Positions 1-6,607 of a DNA stretch of 6,730 bases are shown piece after piece. This DNA comes from Chloroflexota bacterium (lineage in GTDB: Bacteria; Chloroflexota; Dehalococcoidia; Lucifugimonadales; Lucifugimonadaceae). The first letter of the stretch is position 1; every line of letters starts with the position of its first letter. The DNA is taken from positions 22,352 through 29,081 of the forward strand of contig PAOV01000004.1 in the NCBI GenBank assembly GCA_002708145.1, given 5' to 3'. Both the position numbers and the translations under genes were made by a program. The notes beneath the pieces are model-generated. The model was not told the origin of the DNA, did no database searches, and saw nothing but the letters and a program-made list of their open reading frames with translations.

Positions 1-1032
1 CCTTATGTATTTTCTGGAATAATAATTGTATTTTTATTGTTACTTATACCAGCATATTCTTATTTTCAAATTTATGTTTTCCCCCCAAGAGAATTAGCCT
101 TAAGGGTTGCAGATCAAGAATATTCAAGAGGAGATGTTGTAAATTTTATTAGATATAATCAAAGGATTAGTGAGGATTTGGGTGTTCCTTTTCAAGTAGG
201 TAATTCTTTATTTGATGCAATGTATACCCTTCAGGAAAATGAATTAGCTTATCAATTAGCACCCAAATATGGAATATCTATATCCAAAGAAGAGGTTGAT
301 GAGAGATTTAATAGCACTTTAGGTTTTTTTTCATTCAACTCTTCAGATAATTCTAATCAAGCTGAGGAAGATAAAGCTAATTTGGAAGAAGCAAAGCGTC
401 AATTTATTAACAAAATTGGTGTAAACGAAGAAGATTTTAGAGATTTTATAAAAAAATCTATGTTCAGAGAAAAACTCCGTGAAGTTGTTGGTCAGTCAGT
501 CCCAAAGTTACAATTACAAGTTCATATCTATGAAATTATTTTGCAAAATCCAGATAAAACAATTCAGCAGAAGATAGATAGAGAGCTTACGGCTGGAGAT
601 CCAATTGAAGATATTGTTATGAGGCATTCTGAGGATCCAAACAAAAGAAGGAATCTTGGAGAAGTTGGTTGGTTCCCTTATGGTACTAATCCTGAGCTTG
701 ATGGATTTCTATTTGGCTTGGATAAAAATGGAGATAGATTGCTTCCAGTTCGTGTAACTACTAACCCGAGATATGATGAAGAAAAAAGATGGTCTAGTTA
801 TATTGTTATTAATGAAATTGCTGAAGCAAGGGAAGTGGATGATGAAAATATGGAATTACTTGTTGACAGAGCAATGACAATTTTTTTGAATGAAGAGAGG
901 AAAAATTTTGAGTTGAAAATGGTTCTTGACAGCGAAATTTTTGACTGGGTAAATAAGCAAGTTAAGATGTCTTCATTGCTACCAACTCCAACAGCAGTTG
1001 CCTATGATTTTTCTAATTTACCTGGGAACTAA
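1..1032 (+). CDS. Membrane-anchored parvulin-type peptidyl-prolyl isomerase (SurA/PrsA-like), 5' end cut off
   Basis: This is probably an extracytoplasmic folding factor that acts on exported proteins. The reading frame is open from base 1, so the start lies outside the window; the TTG at 37 is in frame but falls inside the hydrophobic segment and is not a convincing start. Visible residues 3-22 (bases 7-66) form a membrane anchor rich in I, V, F and L. A mostly helical SurA_N-like region follows (about residues 30-165), with an acidic, Asn/Ser-rich stretch near 110-130. A parvulin (rotamase) domain covers about residues 172-277: HIYEIIL at its first strand, then a helix with LTAGDPIEDIVMRHSED, then GEVGWFPYG. 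The second conserved parvulin His (usual GYHII) appears as SSYIV, so catalysis may be weak or lost. The C-terminus ends in a helix and a Pro/Thr-rich tail. It lies 3 bp before hom. The family call is firm; enzymatic activity is uncertain. Confidence 0.82.
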   Translation, partial: PYVFSGIIIVFLLLLIPAYSYFQIYVFPPRELALRVADQEYSRGDVVNFIRYNQRISEDLGVPFQVGNSLFDAMYTLQENELAYQLAPKYGISISKEEVDERFNSTLGFFSFNSSDNSNQAEEDKANLEEAKRQFINKIGVNEEDFRDFIKKSMFREKLREVVGQSVPKLQLQVHIYEIILQNPDKTIQQKIDRELTAGDPIEDIVMRHSEDPNKRRNLGEVGWFPYGTNPELDGFLFGLDKNGDRLLPVRVTTNPRYDEEKRWSSYIVINEIAEAREVDDENMELLVDRAMTIFLNEERKNFELKMVLDSEIFDWVNKQVKMSSLLPTPTAVAYDFSNLPGN

Positions 1033-1035
1033 TTT

Positions 1036-2295
1036 ATGAAAAATATTCTTCACTATTCAAATAAAAATATTGGATTACTTGGTTTAGGTACTGTAGGGAA
1101 AGCAGTTTATGATGAGATTTTTACAAACATATCATCAGTATTAGTAAAAAATTTAACTAAAAGTAGAAATATTGAATTAAGTAATGTAAAAATTACTAAT
1201 AATTTTCAAGATATACTCCAAGACAAAAATGTTGAGACTATAATTGAGTTAATTGGTGGAGAAACTCCTGCTTATGAATATATCAAGGAATCAATTAAAT
1301 CAAAAAAAAATGTTATCACAGCTAATAAAGAAGTTATGGCTAAGTATGGGAAGGAATTATTAGAACTTGCAACCAAAAATAAAGTTTTTTTACTTTACGA
1401 AGCAAGCGTTGCAGGTGGCATACCAATTATTAGTCCAATAATAAAAGATTTATCTGCAAATGAGTTTAAGAGTGTTAGGGGAATTATAAACGGTACTACA
1501 AATTATATTTTAACAAAAATGTCTAGAGAAAATTTAGAGCTAATTGAAGTGCTCAAAGAAGCACAGGACTTAGGTTATGCAGAGTCTGACCCAACATCTG
1601 ATATAGAAGGTTTTGATGCTCAGTATAAAATATCTATTCTTTCGAGATTGGCTTTTAATTCAGATGTATCATTAGATCAAATATATCTTGAAGGAATTAG
1701 CAGTATAAAAAGTAAAGATTTTGATTATGCTAACGAATTAGGATATACAATAAAGCTTTTGGCTACTGCAAGTATTAATTCTAATGAACTTCTACTTGTA
1801 AAAGTTCATCCAGCGCTCATACCTAATGATGTTCCTATGGCCTCAGTTAATGGAGTTTTGAACGCAGTAGAGATTGATGGTGATTTAGTTGGTACACTAT
1901 GGTTTCAAGGTGCTGGAGCTGGAGCAAAAGCAACTGCAAGTTCTGTTCTATCTGATCTTATTAGAATACGAAATTCAGATGTCCAGTCAATAGTAAATCA
2001 TAAAAAAACGTACAAAATTACTAGTATGGACAAACATTTTTGTCAGTATTATTTAAGATTGAATGTATCCGATAAACCGGGAGTATTGGCATCTATTGCA
2101 AAAGAATTTGGCGAGAGAAATATTAGTATATCATCTGTGCTTCAGAAAGATTTGTATGAGAATGGTAGCGCTGATTTAGTTATAATGACTTATCCTTCAA
2201 TAGAAAAAGATATGCAGGCTTCTATAAAAAAAATAACTAATCTTGAATCAGTCTTTAATATTGAAAGTATGATTAGAGTAGAATCATATAAATAA
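1036..2295 (+). CDS. hom: Homoserine dehydrogenase with C-terminal ACT domain
   Basis: This cytoplasmic enzyme reduces aspartate 4-semialdehyde to homoserine with NAD(P)H, at the branch leading to threonine and methionine. The N-terminal Rossmann fold carries GLGTVG at residues 16-21. NKEVMAKYG (97-105) is the family's conserved block around the catalytic/nucleotide-binding lysine. NGTTNYIL (152-159) and GYAESDPTSDIEGFDAQYK (180-198) are the substrate-site signature with the catalytic Asp/Lys pair. Residues about 338-412 form an ACT domain (YYLRLNVSDKPGVLASIAKE), which in this family mediates feedback inhibition by threonine. The length of 419 aa matches the monofunctional Hom type with no fused aspartokinase. 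The ATG follows the upstream stop by only TTT; the nearest purine-rich site is GGGA at 1024-1027 inside the preceding gene. It sits 32 bp before thrC, consistent with a threonine operon. Confidence 0.97.
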   Translation: MKNILHYSNKNIGLLGLGTVGKAVYDEIFTNISSVLVKNLTKSRNIELSNVKITNNFQDILQDKNVETIIELIGGETPAYEYIKESIKSKKNVITANKEVMAKYGKELLELATKNKVFLLYEASVAGGIPIISPIIKDLSANEFKSVRGIINGTTNYILTKMSRENLELIEVLKEAQDLGYAESDPTSDIEGFDAQYKISILSRLAFNSDVSLDQIYLEGISSIKSKDFDYANELGYTIKLLATASINSNELLLVKVHPALIPNDVPMASVNGVLNAVEIDGDLVGTLWFQGAGAGAKATASSVLSDLIRIRNSDVQSIVNHKKTYKITSMDKHFCQYYLRLNVSDKPGVLASIAKEFGERNISISSVLQKDLYENGSADLVIMTYPSIEKDMQASIKKITNLESVFNIESMIRVESYK

Positions 2296-2316
2296 ATATT
2301 TTTTGACACATAGTTT

Positions 2317-2320
2317 GGAG
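2317..2320 (+). promoter_or_regulatory. Ribosome binding site of thrC, fixing a GTG start
   Basis: GGAG lies seven bases before the GTG at 2328-2330. It is the clearest Shine-Dalgarno site in the window and supports GTG as the thrC start, which also gives the N-terminal length expected for the short threonine synthase type. Confidence 0.75.
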
Positions 2321-2327
2321 TAAAAAA

Positions 2328-3395
2328 GTGAAAACTACTGGCCTAATAGAAAAGTATAAAGAATATCTTCCAGTGAATGATTCTACTCCTATAATTTCTA
2401 TGGGAGAAGGAAATACACCATTAGTTAGTTCACGTTCAATCATAAGTCATATTGGATGTAAAAATCTTTGTTTTAAATTAGAAGGATCTAATCCCACTGG
2501 ATCTTTTAAAGACAGAGGAATGGTTTTTGCAGTTTCAAAAGCTATCGAAGAGGGTAAACAAAGAATTATTTGTGCTTCAACTGGTAATACAAGTGCTTCT
2601 GCTGCAGCCTACGGCGCAAGATATGGTTTAGAAACCTTTGTTTTTATTCCAGAAGGGAAAATTGCTATGGGTAAACTTTCCCAAGCAATGATTTATGGGG
2701 CGAAAATTATTTCTATAAATGGAAATTTTGATGAGGCGCTTAAGACAGTTATAAATATTTCCAAAGAATTTGATATTGGCTTAGTTAATTCACTTAATCC
2801 TTATAGAATAGATGGCCAAAAGACTGCTTCATTTGAAATAGTTGATGAGATTAATGATTCTCCTGATTATTTATTTATACCTGTTGGAAATGCTGGAAAT
2901 ATAACTGCATACTGGAAAGGTTTTAAGCAATACAAAAATCAAAATAAAATAAATAACCTACCAAAAATGATGGGCTTTCAGGCGGCAGGTTCTGCTCCGA
3001 TTGTTACGGGTAAGCCAGTAAAAAATCCTGAAACCATAGCAACAGCTATAAGAATTGGTAACCCAGCAAGTTGGGAGAATGCAGAAAAAGCAAGAGATGA
3101 ATCTGGTGGAATTATTGATATGGTTGAGGATAAAGAAATTTTGAGTGCATACATGAAGCTCTCAAATGAAGAAGGTATTTTTTGTGAGCCATCATCTGCA
3201 GCTTCTGTGGCTGGTTTACTGAAACTGAGTAGCCAAGGTTTTGATTTTAGTGGAAAAAATATTGTATGTGTACTAACTGGTAATGGATTAAAAGATCCTG
3301 GAACAGTTAATACAAAAGTTGTATCAGAAATACATAATATTGATTCTGATATAGATAAGATAAGAAATAAAATTACATCTCTAATGGAAAGATGA
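2328..3395 (+). CDS. thrC: Threonine synthase, PLP-dependent
   Basis: This enzyme converts O-phospho-L-homoserine to L-threonine and phosphate, the last step of threonine synthesis, in the cytoplasm. It is a fold-type II PLP enzyme. GSNPTGSFKDRGM (53-65) contains the PLP Schiff-base lysine, K61. STGNTSASAAAYG (84-96) supplies the Asn that contacts the cofactor ring hydroxyl. PVGNAGN (186-192) is the phosphate-binding loop. LTGNGLKDP (316-324) closes the cofactor site. GEGNTPL (27-33) is the usual N-terminal family motif. At 355 aa it is the short form (Bacillus, Thermus and actinobacterial type), without the long N-terminal extension of E. coli or yeast ThrC. The start is GTG with GGAG upstream. 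It follows hom directly, but thrB, which makes its substrate, is absent from the window. Confidence 0.97.
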   Translation: MKTTGLIEKYKEYLPVNDSTPIISMGEGNTPLVSSRSIISHIGCKNLCFKLEGSNPTGSFKDRGMVFAVSKAIEEGKQRIICASTGNTSASAAAYGARYGLETFVFIPEGKIAMGKLSQAMIYGAKIISINGNFDEALKTVINISKEFDIGLVNSLNPYRIDGQKTASFEIVDEINDSPDYLFIPVGNAGNITAYWKGFKQYKNQNKINNLPKMMGFQAAGSAPIVTGKPVKNPETIATAIRIGNPASWENAEKARDESGGIIDMVEDKEILSAYMKLSNEEGIFCEPSSAASVAGLLKLSSQGFDFSGKNIVCVLTGNGLKDPGTVNTKVVSEIHNIDSDIDKIRNKITSLMER

Positions 3396-3411
3396 ATTGA
3401 AAAATTTTACT

Positions 3412-3415
3412 AGGA
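3412..3415 (+). promoter_or_regulatory. Ribosome binding site supporting a TTG start
   Basis: AGGA lies six bases before the TTG at 3422-3424. An in-frame TGA at 3398-3400 limits any upstream extension, and no ATG or GTG occurs in frame between that stop and the TTG. The next in-frame ATG is at 3458 and has only a weak GAG-type site. Confidence 0.5.
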
Positions 3416-3421
3416 ATTATT

Positions 3422-4417
3422 TTGGAAATATTTAGCAATATAAAATTATTCTGCGAGATGAACTCTCAGGATTCTTCTAATATATATCCCAAAGCAAAAA
3501 ATCCATTTGATCTTATCATTACTAAGTATGTATGGTCTAAACATTTTGGATCAAACCACAAAATTTGCATATTAACTTTTCCAGATAGCTTAGGAAAAAT
3601 AAACACAATTGCTCCAATGAAAATCAAAGATGATCAAATTTCTTTTATAGGTGACAAAAATTTATTTGACTATCAGGATTTAATTTACTCGGATAAATAT
3701 GAAGATAAAAGCTCAAGTAATCACATAAGTGAAATTTTTTCTGAAATTAATAAAATGCCCAATGTAAAAAATCTTATATTTGAGTCAGTTTCTGAGCAGT
3801 CATACTTAATCAAATATTTCAAAGAAAATAATGATACTTTATGGAAATTTGATATTACATTTGAAGATGTATGTCCCATAATAAATTTAGAAGATTCATG
3901 GGAAAACTATTTAAGTAGTTTGAAAAAAAAATATAGACATGAATTGAAAAGGAAAATAAAGAGGATAAACTCATCTGGTAAAGTAGATCATTATGAGCTT
4001 GTTGGCAAAGATGAAATTATGAAAAATATTGACTGTTTTTTTGAATTATTGAAGTCAAGTTCTCATGCAAAAAGTAATTTTTTAACCCCTGAATATCAAG
4101 ATTTTTTTGTTGATCTTTTAGATAATTTGTCAGGCTACGATGACTTGGTTCGTTTATCCTTTCTAGAGTTTGAAAAATCTAAAGTAGCCTCATCACTATC
4201 TTTTGTAATAAATAATACTCGTTTTTTATATAATAGTGGTTATGACCCAAAGTTTTCTGATCTGTCTGTTGGGCTAATTAATCATGCATATTCTATTAAG
4301 CTATCAATTGAACAAAATATCAAGATTTTTGATTTCATGAGAGGTGATGAAAGATATAAATATCATCTTGGAGCAGAAGATACAAGGCTTTTTACCATTT
4401 TAGGAAAGCGTAAATAA
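3422..4417 (+). CDS. GNAT acyltransferase of the CelD/BcsL type (Acetyltransf_6 family)
   Basis: This is probably a cytoplasmic N- or O-acyltransferase; its substrate cannot be read from sequence. Related CelD/BcsL and FemAB-like proteins modify polysaccharides, cell-wall precursors or amino sugars. The 331 residues fit the two-lobe GNAT arrangement of this family. The first lobe is about 25-150 and contains NPFD near 27-30. A basic segment, SLKKKYRHELKRKIKR (166-181), is typical of the family, where Lys/Arg-rich helices start the catalytic lobe. The C-terminal signature is clear: YNSGYDPKFSDLSVG (270-284), then an Ala/Ile-containing helix, then FDFMRGDERYKYHLGA (303-318). No signal peptide or membrane segment is visible. 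It lies 26 bp after thrC and 3 bp before a glycosyltransferase, so the two downstream genes probably serve one sugar-conjugate pathway. The TTG start is favoured by AGGA upstream; ATG at 3458 is the alternative. Confidence 0.8.
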   Translation: MEIFSNIKLFCEMNSQDSSNIYPKAKNPFDLIITKYVWSKHFGSNHKICILTFPDSLGKINTIAPMKIKDDQISFIGDKNLFDYQDLIYSDKYEDKSSSNHISEIFSEINKMPNVKNLIFESVSEQSYLIKYFKENNDTLWKFDITFEDVCPIINLEDSWENYLSSLKKKYRHELKRKIKRINSSGKVDHYELVGKDEIMKNIDCFFELLKSSSHAKSNFLTPEYQDFFVDLLDNLSGYDDLVRLSFLEFEKSKVASSLSFVINNTRFLYNSGYDPKFSDLSVGLINHAYSIKLSIEQNIKIFDFMRGDERYKYHLGAEDTRLFTILGKRK

Positions 4418-4420
4418 TTT

Positions 4421-5638
4421 ATGAAAATTGCTCTGCTAAGTGTACATGGTTGCCCATTAAGAATGGCTGGAACTAAGGATGTTGGAGGTATGAATATTTA
4501 TATTAATGAAATTTCTAAGTCCATGTCAAAAACTTTTGATGAAATTTCTATAGATATTTATTCTCGAAGGCATGATTTATTTGATCCTTCTATAGTCAAT
4601 ATTAATTCTAATGTGAGAGTAATACATATTCCAGCCGGTGCACCCTCATTAACTAAAACAGATACATATGAGTTGTTAGATGAATTTACCTACAAAATAA
4701 ACAATTTTACAAAAAAAAATCATATTAATTATGATTACATTTGGAGCCACTATTGGTTGTCTGGAATTGTTGGTATTGAATTAAGTAAGTTATGGCAAAA
4801 ACCTCATATAACATCTTTTCACACGATTTTTTCAATTAAGAAATTTTATAATATGAATACCGAATCAGATCATCCAATGAGATCAAAGTCAGAACAAATA
4901 ATCTCAAATAAATCTGACATGATAATAGCTTTTACTGAACATGAAAAGAAATGGTTAGTAGATAATTTCAATGCAGAAAATAATAAAGTAAGAATAATTT
5001 TTCCTGGAGTTGACAAAAATATATTTCATAATTCTGCTAAAAGATACATAAATTTGAAAAATAATTATCACCAATTAGATTTATTGTTTGTTGGTAGAAA
5101 CGAATCAATAAAAGGATTAGATGTATTAGTTAATTCCTTAAAAGATATAAATATATATAAAGCAAAACTCTCCTGGAGATTAAATATAGTGGGAGGGGAA
5201 TACAAAGATTCGGAACTTAATTCAATCAAGACTAAACTAGGTGAAGAAAAATTTTATGAGTCTGTAAATTTTATACCAAGTGTTAAGCACACAAAACTAT
5301 ACGAATACTATAATAGAAGTGATTTAGTTATTGTACCAAGTTATTATGAAAGCTTTGGTTTAGTTGCTTTAGAATCATTAGCTTGTGCCACTCCAGTTAT
5401 TGCTACAAATGTTGGTGGATTAAGTGTATTAGTTAAGCCTAATTATAATGGGTTTTTATTTGATGCTGGAAATCATAAAGACCTTTCAAATATTATAATT
5501 TCAATGTACCTTGAAAATGGAAAATTAAATAGATCAAAATTGCAATTTCTATCAAAAAATTCTTTGGAACACTCTAAGAGGTTTTCATGGGAAAAATCTG
5601 CAAAAAAAATCTTTATTGCTATGAAAGAGCTAAAATAA
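4421..5638 (+). CDS. GT4-family glycosyltransferase resembling MshA (inositol-phosphate N-acetylglucosaminyltransferase)
   Basis: This is a retaining GT-B glycosyltransferase that transfers a sugar from a nucleotide sugar. The N-terminus, SVHGCPLRMAGTKDVGGMN (7-25), closely follows the SVH..P....G..D.GGMN pattern of MshA and sucrose-phosphate-synthase-like enzymes. WSHYWLSG (108-115) is another hallmark of that group. In the donor half, GRNESIKG (225-232) holds the Arg and Lys that contact the nucleotide diphosphate, and E310-SFGLVAL-E318 is the GT4 EX7E motif, followed by GGL near 332-334. K79, Y111 and R154 fall about where MshA binds inositol phosphate; this is a by-eye alignment from memory, so only suggestive. 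At 405 aa it is near MshA length. The ATG follows the upstream stop by TTT, suggesting tight coupling with the acyltransferase gene. The GT4 call is firm; MshA specificity is a hypothesis, with other glycolipid or capsule glycosyltransferases as alternatives. Confidence 0.87.
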   Translation: MKIALLSVHGCPLRMAGTKDVGGMNIYINEISKSMSKTFDEISIDIYSRRHDLFDPSIVNINSNVRVIHIPAGAPSLTKTDTYELLDEFTYKINNFTKKNHINYDYIWSHYWLSGIVGIELSKLWQKPHITSFHTIFSIKKFYNMNTESDHPMRSKSEQIISNKSDMIIAFTEHEKKWLVDNFNAENNKVRIIFPGVDKNIFHNSAKRYINLKNNYHQLDLLFVGRNESIKGLDVLVNSLKDINIYKAKLSWRLNIVGGEYKDSELNSIKTKLGEEKFYESVNFIPSVKHTKLYEYYNRSDLVIVPSYYESFGLVALESLACATPVIATNVGGLSVLVKPNYNGFLFDAGNHKDLSNIIISMYLENGKLNRSKLQFLSKNSLEHSKRFSWEKSAKKIFIAMKELK

Positions 5639-6505
5639 CTTTTTTTCCCACCAAGTGAGAGTTTGGAATTTCTTGAAACCTAGTTGGCCATAGAGTCTTT
5701 GCGCTTTGATATTTTCCGAATCTACATCTAAAATAATTTTCTTTTTTCCCGTTTTGGTTTCATTTTTTATAGCATAGCTAATTAGAGACTTACCCAATCC
5801 GTTACCTTCAAAGTTAGGCTCAATACCTAACATGTTAATTTTAGACCTATATTTTTCTAAATCTTTAATCCATACATAACCTAAAATAGAGTAATCATTA
5901 TTCCTAGAGATAAATATCTTATTATGATTTTGACATATTTCATATCGTATTTTTGAGCAAGTATTTTTTTCATACCCCCAATGGTTATTAAATGCTTTAT
6001 TTTGTAAGTTGGTCAATTGCTCTGAATCTTTTTCACTAATTTTATTAATAACAAAATTTTTAATTTTATTAGTCATAAAACTATCATTAGGTGTTTTTAC
6101 TAGTTTGTAAAATTTTCTTATTTTTCTCCACCCTTTTTTGCTTAAGCTAGAAACTAAATTTTTCTCTTTTTCATTTGATGTAATAATAATTTTATTATTT
6201 GTAATTATTGAATTTTTTCTTAGAAAATTTATAATTTTTGTAATATTTGAGTAATTTTTATCAATGAGCGAAAAATTTAATTGAGTAAAACCTAAGGTTT
6301 CTTTATTTTCAACCAAACAGTATCCTGATATATTTTGAAGACTTAAGTCAGAGAATATTAAAATAATATTTTTAGGTGATTCATTGACATAATTTTCGAA
6401 GTAATTATATTCAAATACCCAGTCTATATAGCCATGAGGCTCAGAATTTTTTATAAAGTTATATAATTTTTTTGTATACGATTTATTGAAATTAATTATA
6501 TGCAT
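5630..6505 (-). CDS. Two-domain GNAT N-acetyltransferase, MshD-like in architecture
   Basis: This is a probable acetyl-CoA-dependent N-acetyltransferase of unknown substrate. The C-terminal half (about residues 150-291) is a clear GNAT domain: AFNNHWGYEK (171-180), a central strand ILGYVWI, then LGIEPNFEGNGLGKSLI (226-242) with the pyrophosphate-binding GNGLG loop, then DVDSENIKAQRLYGQLGFKKF (260-280), the usual N..A..LY..LGF end. The N-terminal half (about 1-140) looks like a degenerate second GNAT: it has ISGYCLVE and a closing LSKKGWRKIRKFYKLVK but no GxG acyl-CoA loop. Tandem GNAT with an inactive first half is the layout of mycothiol synthase MshD (about 300 aa), but many other GNATs share it. 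The gene is very AT-rich and rich in Asn, Lys and Ile. No strong ribosome site precedes the ATG at 6505. Its 3' end overlaps the convergent glycosyltransferase by 9 bp, so it is separately transcribed. Confidence 0.78.
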   Translation of the reverse strand: MHIINFNKSYTKKLYNFIKNSEPHGYIDWVFEYNYFENYVNESPKNIILIFSDLSLQNISGYCLVENKETLGFTQLNFSLIDKNYSNITKIINFLRKNSIITNNKIIITSNEKEKNLVSSLSKKGWRKIRKFYKLVKTPNDSFMTNKIKNFVINKISEKDSEQLTNLQNKAFNNHWGYEKNTCSKIRYEICQNHNKIFISRNNDYSILGYVWIKDLEKYRSKINMLGIEPNFEGNGLGKSLISYAIKNETKTGKKKIILDVDSENIKAQRLYGQLGFKKFQTLTWWEKKLF

Positions 6506-6571
6506 ATGATTAGTTTTGTTATTTGAAATTTATCAAATCTTATATTATTATGTTTATTTTACAATTAAGAA

Positions 6572-6601
6572 TTGATTTGAACTACAATTAGCCTTTATAA
6601 T
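6572..6601 (+). promoter_or_regulatory. Sigma-70-type promoter for the T-box leader
   Basis: A perfect -10 hexamer, TATAAT, at 6596-6601 is preceded by TTGATT at 6572-6577 with an 18-base spacer. Transcription would start near 6607-6609, which is where Stem I of the T-box leader begins. That match in position supports both calls. AT-rich DNA produces chance -10 boxes, so the promoter rests mainly on its placement. Confidence 0.65.
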
Positions 6602-6607
6602 AGTAGT

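Noticed and set aside
37..39. TTG as the start codon of the isomerase gene
   Set aside because: The frame is open to base 1 and the TTG lies inside the membrane segment, with no ribosome site before it. The gene is better described as cut off at its 5' end.
1302..1310. Long A-run in hom as a possible frameshift or slippage site
   Set aside because: The reading frame continues through it with all homoserine dehydrogenase motifs intact. Such runs are common in this AT-rich sequence.
2303..2308. Perfect -35-like TTGACA between hom and thrC
   Set aside because: At 16-18 bases spacing the -10 region would cover the GTG start and shows no TATAAT-like hexamer, so an internal promoter is not supported.
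6539..6568. Minus-strand promoter for the GNAT gene (TTAATT, 18 bases, TATAAG)
   Set aside because: The -35 box matches consensus at only about half its positions and similar AT-rich strings are everywhere here. A promoter must exist in this gap, but this one cannot be singled out.
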